The notes under the pieces were generated by a model. That model had not been told where the DNA came from and did no database searches. It saw only the letters and a program-made list of their open reading frames with translations. Positions 16,022 through 25,152 of a stretch of DNA of 64,000 bases are shown piece after piece; the stretch's first letter is position 1, and the number at the start of each line of letters is the position of its first letter. The stretch lies in assembly GCF_016658545.1 (NCBI RefSeq), contig NZ_JACVZC010000004.1, forward strand, positions 62,001 through 126,000. Reading direction: 5' to 3'. The translations under genes and the position numbers were made by a program. The stretch is from Pseudomonas sp. S37 (GTDB lineage: Bacteria; Pseudomonadota; Gammaproteobacteria; Pseudomonadales; Pseudomonadaceae).

Positions 16022-17050
16022 TTACTTGAGGTTTTCGCGGAAGAAAGCTGCCAGCTTGCTGAAGGGGATCAGCTCAACGCGGTCGTAAAGATCGACATGG
16101 CCTGCGCCTGGTACGATCACCAACTCTTTAGGTTCGCCGGCAAGGCGATATGCCTCATCGCTGAACTCACGGGAGTGAGCGTTCTCGCCTGCGATGAACA
16201 GCATCGGGCGTGGCGAGATGGTCTCGATGTCATTGAATGGATAGAAGTTCATGAACCTGACATTGCTGGTCAGCGTGGGATGCGTTGTCAGCTCTGCAGA
16301 CAAGCCCTTCGGAGTGAACTCCCCCCGAGGAGTGCGGTAGAAGTCGTAAAACTCACGTTCAATGGCATTGGAATTTGCGGTCAGTTTCTCCACCGTACCG
16401 CTGGTGTATTTGGTCTCACCACCGGCAAACTCGGTATCACGTTGAGCGACCGCTTCGGCGATGGCTTGTTTGCGCTGCTCTACCGATACACCATGCTTGA
16501 GTCCATTTCGGTTGGCGGCGCCCATGTCGTACATGCTGACCGTGGCAATGGCTTTCATGCGTGGGTCGATCTTGGCAGCGCTGATAGCAAAACTGCCACT
16601 GCCGCAGATCCCCAGGACGCCGATCCGATTACGATCCACGAAGCTTTGAGAACCGAGGTAGTCGACAGCTGCACTGAAGTCTTCGGCATAGATGTCCGGG
16701 GACACCAGGTTGCGCGGACGGCCCTCACTCTCCCCCCAGAACGACAAGTCGATGGCCAGGGTCACGAAGCCTTGCTCGGCTAATTTCTGCGCGTAGAGAT
16801 TCGAGCTCTGCTCTTTCACCGCGCCCATTGGATGACCAACGATGATGGACGGATATTGACTGTTCCTGTTGAGGTTTTTGGGTACAAACAGGTTTCCGAC
16901 GGTAGTCATCTGGAATTGGTTTTTGAAGGAAACCCGCTCGAGTGAAACCTGTTCGCTCTTGAAGAAATTGTTGGCGCCATGAGACATGTCCGCTGCTCCT
17001 GCAGTAAGTGAACTGGCCATCAAGGCAAACGCTAAAAACCAAGTTTTCAT
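16022..17050 (-). CDS. Secreted alpha/beta hydrolase, dienelactone-hydrolase-like
   Basis: The 342-residue protein starts with a clear signal peptide (MKTWFLAFALMASSLTAGAA) and should be periplasmic. The nucleophile elbow is GICGSG, with Cys in place of Ser as in dienelactone hydrolases. The acid is probably in FIAGENAHS and the base in GAGHVDLYD. ATG 17050 has AGGAG seven bases upstream; the frame is open to 17314. It is divergent from the AraC-type regulator gene, which probably controls it, and precedes an MFS exporter gene. The substrate is unknown. Confidence 0.82.
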   Translation of the reverse strand: MKTWFLAFALMASSLTAGAADMSHGANNFFKSEQVSLERVSFKNQFQMTTVGNLFVPKNLNRNSQYPSIIVGHPMGAVKEQSSNLYAQKLAEQGFVTLAIDLSFWGESEGRPRNLVSPDIYAEDFSAAVDYLGSQSFVDRNRIGVLGICGSGSFAISAAKIDPRMKAIATVSMYDMGAANRNGLKHGVSVEQRKQAIAEAVAQRDTEFAGGETKYTSGTVEKLTANSNAIEREFYDFYRTPRGEFTPKGLSAELTTHPTLTSNVRFMNFYPFNDIETISPRPMLFIAGENAHSREFSDEAYRLAGEPKELVIVPGAGHVDLYDRVELIPFSKLAAFFRENLK

Positions 17051-17250
17051 GTACATCTCCTGTTTGCTCGAAATGGATGTATTGCGAGGGGCATGGCTCA
17101 GTATCCGAGCCACCTCACTTGGCACCCATCTTCCTAGCGAACAGCGGCGCATCAGTAGAGCAAACAGGTAGTTTTCTTGCCTAAACCTCCAGAGCACCCT
17201 GAGCGGGCGTGGACAGATAATGGGAGGCACGGGTAGTGTCGTCTCATACG

Positions 17251-18183
17251 ATGATCGGAATCCCAACCATGCCCGCCACCGCACATCCAGACTCAACCTC
17301 GAGCTCATTAGCAACCCTGTGCAGAGTCATCGGCACCCATGCGCCTAGCGCTGGCGATTTCCCGACACGTATTCCGGACGTCAGCGTCTACCGACGTAAC
17401 GTACCGGCCCCACCGGTCACGTGTATCGTCGAGCCGAGCATCGTATTGGTCGTCCAGGGCGCCAAGGAAATGATCATCGGTGGGGATGCCTACCCCTACG
17501 ACACAACTCGATTTCTGATCACCTCGTTGAACATACCTGCACATTCTGCGGTGACGCAGGCCAGCGAGACCGAACCTTGCCTGGGCCTGGTATTCAAGCT
17601 TGACCTGCGCACGCTGGCTGAGTTGATCGCGCAAGACGGTCGGCTCCCCGTGAATGGGGATCTTGTCCCCAGTAGCGCAGGTGTGGGATTAGCCAGTCCG
17701 AAGCTGCTTGAAAGCTTCGCTCGGCTGATTGAGCTCCTCGAGGAGCCCGAGGCGATTGCGGTGCTGTGGCCATTGCTTCAGCGGGAAATTCACTACCGGC
17801 TCTTGTTGAGCGACCAGGCTCGGCTGCTCAGGAACATCGCCTCGGTTGGTAGCAAGGGCCACAGAATCGCGAAGGCTATCGACTGGATGAAGCTCAATTA
17901 CGCCACCCCGCTACGGGTGGAGGAACTGGCGTCCCAGGTGCAGATGGGGCTCTCGACCTTCCATCAGTATTTCCGCCAACTCACCGCCATGAGCCCGCTG
18001 CAGTATCAGAAGTGGTTGAGGTTGAACGAGGCGAAACGATTAATGCTTAACGAGAATCTAGATGCCGCAACCGCAGCCTTCAAGGTCGGTTACGAAAGCC
18101 CCTCCCAGTTCAGTCGGGAATATGGCCGGCAGTTCGGCTCGCCGCCAAAGCGCGATATCGCTGAGTTGCGCCAGGGAACGTGA
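17251..18183 (+). CDS. AraC-family transcriptional regulator
   Basis: The protein of about 310 residues has an N-terminal AraC-type effector domain (VEPSIVLVVQGAKEMIIGG) and a C-terminal double helix-turn-helix (RVEELASQVQMGLSTFHQYF; AAFKVGYESPSQFSREYGRQ). GTG 17236, ATG 17251 and ATG 17269 are all possible starts; I took the first ATG. The divergent neighbour is the secreted hydrolase gene, and the 200-bp gap between them would hold both promoters. This regulator plus hydrolase plus MFS layout is common for inducible stress or detoxification loci in Pseudomonas. Confidence 0.88.
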   Translation: MIGIPTMPATAHPDSTSSSLATLCRVIGTHAPSAGDFPTRIPDVSVYRRNVPAPPVTCIVEPSIVLVVQGAKEMIIGGDAYPYDTTRFLITSLNIPAHSAVTQASETEPCLGLVFKLDLRTLAELIAQDGRLPVNGDLVPSSAGVGLASPKLLESFARLIELLEEPEAIAVLWPLLQREIHYRLLLSDQARLLRNIASVGSKGHRIAKAIDWMKLNYATPLRVEELASQVQMGLSTFHQYFRQLTAMSPLQYQKWLRLNEAKRLMLNENLDAATAAFKVGYESPSQFSREYGRQFGSPPKRDIAELRQGT

Positions 18184-18328
18184 AACGAGAGCGTGCACTG
18201 ACCAAATGTGACTTACTTTTTACCTGTCATACCGGAGACTCGTGCTAACCCTAGGTATGATCGAAACTCCTATTGGCATGCCATGCCGCAGGCCTTCATT
18301 TGTCACGAAGAACGTGAACGCACAGGTC

Positions 18329-18556
18329 TCATCCGTGCCCTACCAGACAGCTCCCGACCGCCCCTTCCTGGCTATTCCGACTCGCACAGTTGTACTCGGC
18401 CTCAGCCCGCGTGGGATAGTTCAAAGCTAGCCGTGTTTTGCCATCAGTATCATAGAGATCGTACCCTGCACCTAGGGCAGTCGAGACGCCAATACGCCGA
18501 GGAAATTGCTCTTTCTCTTGTGGCATGGCGGGGATTACAACAAAGCGTGTCTGCAT
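18329..18556 (-). CDS. Small hypothetical protein (75 aa), cassette family C
   Basis: The protein (MQTRFVVIPAMPQEKEQFPR...) is clearly related to the product of 46682-46918: both start MQxRFV, and share a central G(Y/F)D(L/I)YD and a YPTR/FPTR motif. AGAGGG lies six bases before ATG 18556. The first 10 residues look like a beta strand, and the whole resembles a small globular domain. A related gene travels with an FWxWADP-family gene in both places. Function unknown. Confidence 0.65.
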   Translation of the reverse strand: MQTRFVVIPAMPQEKEQFPRRIGVSTALGAGYDLYDTDGKTRLALNYPTRAEAEYNCASRNSQEGAVGSCLVGHG

Positions 18557-18721
18557 GACCATCCCTCTTCGTAGCAGTCCTTTAGTATTAGTCCGACTAT
18601 GTGAAAGCATCAAGGCAACTCACAGCTCTTACGGCTTTGAAATGCCCCAAGATGATTGAAAGCACTGATACAGACGAAACGGGCTAGGCTGTCCTGATGG
18701 AGATGTAATCAGGAGGCAAGG

Positions 18722-19063
18722 ATGCGACATCGTGGAGCAGTATTTTGGGCTTGGGCCGATCCGAGCCTGCAGCACCATTCCCATGAAGAAATGCTCGTGG
18801 ACGGAGCACGACTGGATGTCCAAGTGAGGCTTTCCCGCACCGGCGACACTCAGTTATTCATTGGGATCTATGAGCGCTCTGGCTTGGCCCGGATTGAAGA
18901 GGCTTACGCTAAGCGGCCTGGCGAGACGGTCACGCGGGCGATGGTGTGGGGCGCTGGCAGAGGACGAGCCTTGGCTGAGATTGGGATAGAGTGCAGTGGA
19001 GCAAGCTCCCGCCAGAACGTGAAAGAGGTGGATGTCCATGGCAAATCAGATTGCAGAGCTTGA
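18722..19063 (+). CDS. Small hypothetical protein (113 aa), FWxWADP family copy 2
   Basis: The protein begins MRHRGAVFWAWADPSLQHHS and has the family core DVQVRLSRTGDTQLFIGIYE. It then diverges, with a 25-residue tail (SGASSRQNVKEVDVHGKS). The ribosome site AGGAGG is ideal. Its 3' end overlaps the start of the next gene by about 26 nt, so the two are coupled. It is closest to the copy at 46225-46482 (HRGAVFW.WA.P.LQHHSH, IYERSGLAR.EEAY). Function unknown. Confidence 0.75.
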   Translation: MRHRGAVFWAWADPSLQHHSHEEMLVDGARLDVQVRLSRTGDTQLFIGIYERSGLARIEEAYAKRPGETVTRAMVWGAGRGRALAEIGIECSGASSRQNVKEVDVHGKSDCRA

Positions 19064-19274
19064 TGCGCACTTAGAGCTTCTGGCCCAGGTAGCCGACGAG
19101 CTTGAACAGCAAGTAGCGCCCTGCCCCACTACTCGACCGCTACTGATCGCTTGGCTAACAGAGTGGATTCGAAGCCCTGAAGCGTTGAGCGAAATCAGGC
19201 GTGAGCTTCCTCGCCTTCCCCAATTTTTGAAGTCGGCGTACAGCGACTGGAATCACTTGGGTGGCGGCCATTAG
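19038..19274 (+). CDS. Small hypothetical protein (78 aa), cassette family B
   Basis: The protein (MANQIAELDAHLELLAQVAD...) is a paralogue of the product of 7248-7478, sharing ADELEQQVAPCP and the following W(V/L)T(D/E)W pattern. The start at 19038 (or ATG 19032) lies inside the end of the upstream gene, with AGAGGTGG as ribosome site. It converges on the FWxWADP copy at 19305, the same arrangement as at 7.2-8.0 kb. Function unknown. Confidence 0.7.
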   Translation: MANQIAELDAHLELLAQVADELEQQVAPCPTTRPLLIAWLTEWIRSPEALSEIRRELPRLPQFLKSAYSDWNHLGGGH

Positions 19275-19304
19275 GTCGCCGCCACCATCTTCGTAACTTT
19301 AGCC

Positions 19305-19595
19305 TTACGCTAACTGCCGTTCAGCAGGCTGACGATTGGTTGCAAAGCATCGTGCTCGCCCCACGCCCCATGCCAGGGCTCGAGTCATCGACTCTCCCGG
19401 GCGGGTATCGAAGGCTTCCTCGTGGAGCACCATCCCAGTGCCGGCGTAGACGCCGATGAACATCTGAGTGTTGCCTGTTCGCGACAGCCGCACCTGGACA
19501 TCCATCGTCGTGCCGTTGTCCAAGGTCTCGTCGTGAGTCCTATGATGAAGCGTCGGGTCTGCCCAGTTCCAGAAAATATCACCACGAATCCGCAT
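19305..19595 (-). CDS. Small hypothetical protein (96 aa), FWxWADP family copy 3
   Basis: The protein (MRIRGDIFWNWADPTLHHRT...) is nearly the same as that of 7679-7969, including VRLSRTG.TQMFIGVYAG.GM.LHEEAFD and ESMTRALAWGV. It has the same length and the same 21-bp upstream leader. The high similarity suggests a recent duplication or selection for the same function. It is convergent with the family B gene. Function unknown. Confidence 0.75.
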   Translation of the reverse strand: MRIRGDIFWNWADPTLHHRTHDETLDNGTTMDVQVRLSRTGNTQMFIGVYAGTGMVLHEEAFDTRPGESMTRALAWGVGRARCFATNRQPAERQLA

Positions 19596-19601
19596 TCCGA
19601 G

Positions 19602-19622
19602 CTCCTACGACTTTAGTCTTAT
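19602..19622 (-). promoter_or_regulatory. Conserved leader upstream of FWxWADP gene (copy 3)
   Basis: These 21 bases are identical to those at 7976-7996 and contain the GTAGGAG ribosome site. The run of A residues upstream (minus strand CTAAAAAATAAG) differs from copy 1. Confidence 0.5.
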
Positions 19623-19799
19623 TTTTTAGGTTCAATCACCATAGCCCAGCGAAGCGGCGAAGTAATGACCGGCCAGCGGATTATGGATTTCTGGTGTGAC
19701 AGGCTGTGCAGCTTTGCGGATATTTTCCGCTCCCTACCATTGGCGCCTCTGACTGAACCTCCACCCTATCCGTTGTTCTCCATTTCTAAAGGAGAGCAA

Positions 19800-20174
19800 A
19801 TGATGAACGACATGCGAGAACGGCATTCGACAGTGATCTGCATGCAGGAAGGCAAAATCCTTCTGGTGCGCAAGGAGGCACCAGAGTGGTCGTTGCCAGG
19901 AGGTAAGATTGATCCCGGCGAAAATCATCTAGAAGCCGCGCAGAGGGAGCTGAGCGAGGAAACCACGCTACCGCTTACCGACGCCCGGTTTCTTGCGCAC
20001 CATGTGTTCGAGACCGAGGAACACTATCTCTACCAAATGTCCGTCTCGGATTCGTTGCAACCCCGGCCCTCGGACGAGATCGTGGAATGCCGCTGGTTCA
20101 AGGTAGATGAGCTCGCGACTGCGAACGTTAAGCCCACCAACATTGAGCTGCTGATTCTTGCTGGCCTGCTTTAA
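19800..20174 (+). CDS. Nudix hydrolase
   Basis: The 124-residue protein has the Nudix box GGKIDPGENHLEAAQRELSE followed by ETTL, preceded by KILLVRKEAPEWSLPGG. AAAGGAGAGC precedes ATG 19800; the frame is open to 19665 but earlier sequence looks non-coding. It is related to the Nudix protein at 14222-14620. Nudix enzymes clean up or signal through nucleotide derivatives. Its neighbours are a small-protein cassette and a histidine kinase gene, which do not reveal the substrate. Confidence 0.88.
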   Translation: MMNDMRERHSTVICMQEGKILLVRKEAPEWSLPGGKIDPGENHLEAAQRELSEETTLPLTDARFLAHHVFETEEHYLYQMSVSDSLQPRPSDEIVECRWFKVDELATANVKPTNIELLILAGLL

Positions 20175-20233
20175 CTCACTGCTTTTTTTCAGGCCTTGTG
20201 CGGACATGCGTCCTCATAGCTAGCAGCCGCAGC

Positions 20234-21367
20234 TCATTGACCATCAACGACACGCAATACGACATCAAACGTTGTTCCGCCTTGGGCCGTGGACTCCACT
20301 TCGATCCTCCCACCGTGACTGGTCACAATCTCAGAGGCGATAAACAGGCCCAGGCCTAGACCAGCTGACGCACCTTTTTCCTCATGGGCGTAGCTCGAGT
20401 ATCGGCCTTCAGGCCTGAACAAATTAGGCATGGCTTCCGGGGGAATCGGCTGCCCCGAGTTGTGTACACTGACGCGAGGGCCATCCACGCCATCTTTTAA
20501 GGTGATCGTTACGGGGGATGTTGGATCACCATGGCGAAGTGCATTGCCCACCAGGTTGGAAAACACCTGGGCGATACGAGCCGCGTCATATTGACCGGCA
20601 ATATGCGCAGACTCTATGAGGTTGATGTGCGCCTTGGGGAAGGCGGTGCTCATTTCAGCAACAACCGAGCGGCACACGGCATTGAGCTCGACCTGCTCCA
20701 GGTGAACCGGAATACCTGTACCCAGGTTGCAGCGCGCCAGATCCAGCAAATCATTCACCATGTTATTGGCACGCCGGGCACTGTTGCAGACTTGAGTCGC
20801 CAGGACTCTGCCCTTCTCATCCAGACCAGGTTGACGAAGGATCAAAGCGCCAGCCATCAACACGGCGCCCAGCGGCGAGCGCAGGTCGTGTCCCAGCACA
20901 CCCAGCACCATCTTTCGCGTCGACTCGACAGCCTTGCCGTAGGCTGCAATTGACTCGACAAGGGCCTGGTCTATGGCTTCATTGAATCGAATCATGTCTT
21001 GGACATGGTAGGTCTCGTCAAACGCTTCCTGAGCCAGCCAGAGCGTCAACACGCTGGAGCGCAGTGCTCGATATTCGGAAACCATTTGATCCATGGTAAA
21101 GCCCGCGATCAGGCGAGTGATCGCGTGAGTTTCAGCAGCTGTATCGCTGGATTGGGTAGGCCCTCTACCCTGAGCCTTCTCAGACTGCTGGAAATCACTC
21201 TGTGACGTGCGCATGTCCGCAGACACGGTGCGCAAGATTTTCTCCGAGTGATTTCGCAGTCCAGCTGCATCTTGCTCCGGTAAATCCGTTTCAACGGAAC
21301 GGGCAAAGTCTTCCCAAGCCTGGAGAATCTCCTCCAGGCTGGTGTCAATGAATTCGTAGAGTCTCAT
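20234..21367 (-). CDS. Soluble sensor histidine kinase
   Basis: The 377-residue protein has no membrane segment. Residues 1-140 form a helical N-terminal region (EEILQAWEDFARSVE) resembling RsbR-type sensor domains. The HisKA phospho-acceptor is in GVLGHDLRSPLGAVLMAG. The ATPase domain has NLVGNALRHGD (N box) and GLGLGLFIASEIVTSHGG (G boxes). It is divergent from a single-domain response regulator gene, a likely partner. Its ATPase and HisKA segments resemble those of the PAS-histidine kinase at 26516-27685. Confidence 0.88.
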   Translation of the reverse strand: MRLYEFIDTSLEEILQAWEDFARSVETDLPEQDAAGLRNHSEKILRTVSADMRTSQSDFQQSEKAQGRGPTQSSDTAAETHAITRLIAGFTMDQMVSEYRALRSSVLTLWLAQEAFDETYHVQDMIRFNEAIDQALVESIAAYGKAVESTRKMVLGVLGHDLRSPLGAVLMAGALILRQPGLDEKGRVLATQVCNSARRANNMVNDLLDLARCNLGTGIPVHLEQVELNAVCRSVVAEMSTAFPKAHINLIESAHIAGQYDAARIAQVFSNLVGNALRHGDPTSPVTITLKDGVDGPRVSVHNSGQPIPPEAMPNLFRPEGRYSSYAHEEKGASAGLGLGLFIASEIVTSHGGRIEVESTAQGGTTFDVVLRVVDGQ

Positions 21368-21522
21368 AGTAATCCTTGGCCTTTCGCGCGGCCCTGAGGT
21401 CTACCACAGACTAGCGTATCGACAAGGTCGGTCAAAGCAACGACCAAGCACCACCGGTCAGGGTTTTGAAACGGCGCGTTATAAGCGGGTACTAATGGTG
21501 AGATAACAATGAGTGCTGAACC

Positions 21523-21885
21523 ATGCAATTTAGGGTACTGGTCGTAGAAGATGATGAAATCCTTCGCTGGCTGATGACCGAGGCCGTGAGCCATCTTGGT
21601 CACGATGTCATCCAGTGCTCGAATGCCGATCAGGCGCTGCTGCAGTTGGCTGACTCTGTGCCGTTCGACCTCGTCATCACCGATGTCCGCATGCCAGGTC
21701 AGGTCGATGGGATGGAATTGGCCAGGATCATCTGGTCAACCCCGCCTCAGCTGCCTGTCATCATTGTTTCGGGCCATATGGTGCCTAAGCCGGGACTACT
21801 GCCTGCGAATGCCCGGTTCATCGCCAAGCCATGCACACTTGAAATGCTGAGTAACGCTATCGATGACTTGGTCAAACCTAGGTGA
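21523..21885 (+). CDS. Single-domain response regulator
   Basis: The 120-residue receiver domain has the acidic pair in VVEDDE, the phospho-acceptor Asp in LVITDVRMPG, the Ser in IIVSGH and the Lys in FIAKPC. There is no output domain, so it probably acts by protein interaction or as a phosphate sink. It is divergent from the histidine kinase gene at 20234-21367 with a 155-bp gap. Confidence 0.88.
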   Translation: MQFRVLVVEDDEILRWLMTEAVSHLGHDVIQCSNADQALLQLADSVPFDLVITDVRMPGQVDGMELARIIWSTPPQLPVIIVSGHMVPKPGLLPANARFIAKPCTLEMLSNAIDDLVKPR

Positions 21886-21977
21886 GATGGTAAGGATGTC
21901 GCACGCTGAGGGAACCCCGGCCTAAACGCCGCGAGTAGTGATTGTGTCTAGCGAGACAACGTCATCCACCCTGCGTC

Positions 21978-24755
21978 TTATTTCATACCGATCCGCTTTT
22001 TCATCTCAGCGGTGATGTACTGCTTCAAACCATACATTTCTGTCCACGGGTCGTCATTGCCCAATTCATCCAGGCGCTGATGGACATTCTTGATGTTCCA
22101 CTTGGCCGCCGACTGCAGCTCGACGATCTCCTCCCTGAAGATCGGCACCGATACCGGTAGCCCCTCCCTTGCCCGCGCCGAAAAGACGTTGGCGGTGGTC
22201 GCACCTTTGCCATTGCGCAAGTAGTCGATGAAGATCTTGCCGATACGATTCTTCGGGCCTAACACGGCTGAGAACCGATCCGGGATCAGCTTGGCGATGT
22301 ACTTCACGATGGCCTGGCTGAAGTCCTTCACTTCTTCCCACGAAGCTTTAGGCGTGAGCGGCACCATGATGTGAATGCCCTTGCCGCCACTGGTTTTGAG
22401 AAACGACTGCAGACCCAACTCATCGAGCACTACCAAGGTCAGCTGCGTGGCTTCGACCATGGCCTTCCAAGGCAGCGCGGGATCGGGGTCGAGATCCAAC
22501 ACGAAGCGGTCGGGCTGCTCGATGTGGTGGGTCGTGCCGTTCCAGGAGTGCAGTTCGATGGTGCTCATCTGCACGGCACCGACCAGGGCCTCGACACTGT
22601 TGATGACCATACCCGCTTTACCAGCTTCGGCCTTCGGCACCATGGTGATGTTCGGGATGGCGAGGCGGTCAGCGTTCTTCTGGAAAAACAGCTCACCGGT
22701 GATCCCCTCGGGCGCCCTGACCAGAGCAATGGGCCGGCCTTTCAGGTGAGGAAGAAGCCAGGGTGAGACCAGAGCGTAGTATTCGGCCAGGTCTAGTTTG
22801 GTGAGGCCGCTGCTGGGATCTATCACACGCTCAGGGTGGGTGATCCGCACCTTGGTCGCGGAGCCCTTATCCTCCGATCTCGCCCTGGCTGACCTTCGCT
22901 CCTTCGGCGCAAGCGCCGGCTTCTCCTCCGTAATATCCTGGACAGGTTTGTCCGTCCGGATACCTTGGAACACCGCGTGCCTGACCACACCGTCCGAGGT
23001 GATCTCAGCGAAGGTGACCTCGGCCAGCAGCGTCGGCTGCAGCCAGTGAATGCCTTTGCCGTCGACACCTTTCGGTGGGTTCATCACCGGCGCCTGTTTC
23101 TGCTCCAGCGGCAGTAGCGTTTCCAGGATGGTGGCGAGAGTCGACTCGGTGAACCCAGTACCGACCTTGCCGGCGTATCGCAGCTTTCCACTGTCTTCAT
23201 CATTGAGGGCAAGGGCGAGTGCCCCAAAGCCGCTCCTCGCACCCTTCGGGTCGGTATAGCCGACAATGACGAACTCCTGGCGATGTTTGCACTTGAGTTT
23301 GATCCAGCTGTCACTGCGCCGCGATACATAAGGACTACCCAAGCGCTTGCCAATCAGCCCTTCCATGCGCATCTGGCAGGCACTGTTCATCAATGCGTCG
23401 ACGTCTTCGGTGAAGTCTTCGGAGAACCTCAGCAGCGGGTCGGTCGAGTCATCGAAAATCTGCTTCAACAAACCACGACGACTCGCTACAGGCACCTGCC
23501 GAAGATCCGCACCATTAAGGTATGGCAGGTCGAACAGGTAGTAAACGATTCCTTGGCTCTTGCCGGCGTCGAATGCGTTCTGTAGCAGTTGGAAATTCGG
23601 CACGCCGTTTTCATCCGGTATAACGATCTCGCCGTCAAGCCAGGCGGACTCAAGTCCGAGCGAGGCGATTGCAGCGGCCTGCTTGGGCAACTTCGCTGTC
23701 CAATCGTGACCATTGCGAGTGAACAGCCGGACGTCATCCCCATCGACGCGGCACAGCATGCGATAGCCATCGAACTTGATTTCGTAGCGCCACTCCTCGC
23801 TTCGAGGGCTGGAGTCCACCAGGGTCGCTAGCTGCGGAGAGAGCTTCTCTGGCAGTTCTGCAGCCACAGCGCCTTCTGTGCTCGGCGCGGTGACGGTGGT
23901 GGGAGGATTCGGCCTGGATGACGCTGCCTTGGCCCGACCGCGATTCTTGGGGATGATGGTACGGTCGCTCAGGACACTGTTGGGCATCTCGACCACCACG
24001 TCGAAATCAGCAAGCGGCTTAGCGGCCTCGTCCTGATGCTTGATCAGAAACCACTGCTCCTGCTTGCCCTCGATGTTCGTCCGGACAAGGTTCCATAGGC
24101 CCGAGAGTTTTTCGCCCTGCAGTTCGAACTTCATACGGCCTTTCTTGTAGGCCTCAGCCGGGTCGCCTTGAGGAAACCATACTCCACGATCCCAGACGAT
24201 GACATCCCCGGCACCATAGTGCCCTTCCGGAATCGTGCCTTCGAAGGAGGCGTAATCAAGCGGGTGATCTTCAACATGCACCGAGAGCCGCTTCACCTTC
24301 GGATCCAGGCATGGGCCCTTGGGAATCGCCCAGCTCTTGAGCGTGCCGTCGAGCTCCAGGCGGAAGTCGTAGTGCAGTCGAGTGGCATCGTGCTTTTGAA
24401 CGCAAAACTGCAAGGCATGAGCAGCTGCGCGCTTCAAATGTTTAGTGGATTTCCCCGCACCCGATGGTTCCGGTGAGGCGTTGAAATCCCGCATCCGGTT
24501 GTACTTTTCCAGGCCTGGGACGCTCGGGTCTTCTTCGACGTCGCTCTCCCCGATAAGCGCTTTAACCAGCCCATCGAGGGAAACGCCTCGCTTGTTGGCT
24601 TCCGCCGTGAGGGTCTGGATTACCATGGTGTCACGCAGGGCCGACAGCGGCTCGCCAGCCTCCAGCGCTTCCGCTTCACTCAAGCCTTGGACTTGGGCAA
24701 GCGCGTCCGGGTGTTCCGTCGCGAAGATCATGAATGCCAGGGCCGTGTCGTCCAT
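21978..24755 (-). CDS. ligD: ATP-dependent DNA ligase D (LigD)
   Basis: This protein of about 925 residues has the three LigD activities. A 3'-phosphoesterase domain (FCVQKHDATRLHYDFRLELD...) comes first. The central ligase domain has the adenylated Lys in YEIKFDGYRM. The C-terminal polymerase/primase domain has LDLDPDPALPWKAM. LigD repairs double-strand breaks by end joining together with Ku. An N-terminal extension of about 85 residues (DDTALAFMIFATEHPDALAQ...) precedes the phosphoesterase and looks unlike it. ATG 24755 is chosen; a TTG at 24785 is possible. No ku gene lies in this window. The gene is in a block of stress signalling genes. Confidence 0.93.
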   Translation of the reverse strand: MDDTALAFMIFATEHPDALAQVQGLSEAEALEAGEPLSALRDTMVIQTLTAEANKRGVSLDGLVKALIGESDVEEDPSVPGLEKYNRMRDFNASPEPSGAGKSTKHLKRAAAHALQFCVQKHDATRLHYDFRLELDGTLKSWAIPKGPCLDPKVKRLSVHVEDHPLDYASFEGTIPEGHYGAGDVIVWDRGVWFPQGDPAEAYKKGRMKFELQGEKLSGLWNLVRTNIEGKQEQWFLIKHQDEAAKPLADFDVVVEMPNSVLSDRTIIPKNRGRAKAASSRPNPPTTVTAPSTEGAVAAELPEKLSPQLATLVDSSPRSEEWRYEIKFDGYRMLCRVDGDDVRLFTRNGHDWTAKLPKQAAAIASLGLESAWLDGEIVIPDENGVPNFQLLQNAFDAGKSQGIVYYLFDLPYLNGADLRQVPVASRRGLLKQIFDDSTDPLLRFSEDFTEDVDALMNSACQMRMEGLIGKRLGSPYVSRRSDSWIKLKCKHRQEFVIVGYTDPKGARSGFGALALALNDEDSGKLRYAGKVGTGFTESTLATILETLLPLEQKQAPVMNPPKGVDGKGIHWLQPTLLAEVTFAEITSDGVVRHAVFQGIRTDKPVQDITEEKPALAPKERRSARARSEDKGSATKVRITHPERVIDPSSGLTKLDLAEYYALVSPWLLPHLKGRPIALVRAPEGITGELFFQKNADRLAIPNITMVPKAEAGKAGMVINSVEALVGAVQMSTIELHSWNGTTHHIEQPDRFVLDLDPDPALPWKAMVEATQLTLVVLDELGLQSFLKTSGGKGIHIMVPLTPKASWEEVKDFSQAIVKYIAKLIPDRFSAVLGPKNRIGKIFIDYLRNGKGATTANVFSARAREGLPVSVPIFREEIVELQSAAKWNIKNVHQRLDELGNDDPWTEMYGLKQYITAEMKKRIGMK

Positions 24756-25152
24756 ATCCCGAATCCCCTCTGAGACCGTGTCCAAATTCGAGGGGGTAGA
24801 AAGGGCTTCAGTTCAGCGCGAGAGCCGAATGGGCAGCTGTGTAAACCATAGCCATCTTCAACCTCTTGCACCATCAATACGCCAACCCAATGTACGTTCA
24901 GGACGGATACCTTTCCGACTGCCCGAATGATTCGCTAGTGCCTCAGACAATAGCGCAAGTGGCTTGGAATGACTTACTCATCATCGCTCGGTACGGTTGC
25001 TGTCAAGGATGAGTGAGACGGCATAAGTAGGCTGAGTGAATTTTTGGAGAGAACACGATGTCAGACTGATGGCGCGCTGCCATGTCTTGCTGCCGATCAG
25101 CAAGAAGACCTGGATGTCGTTTCTTTCAGGCAGGCGAATTTCGGGTACCGAC
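24756..25152. other. Intergenic region between divergent ligD and response regulator genes
   Basis: About 400 bp without a convincing gene. The frame of the response regulator is open back to 25036, so the true start may lie inside this region. It must hold promoters for ligD (minus) and the regulator operon (plus). I see no clear operator or terminator. Confidence 0.4.
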
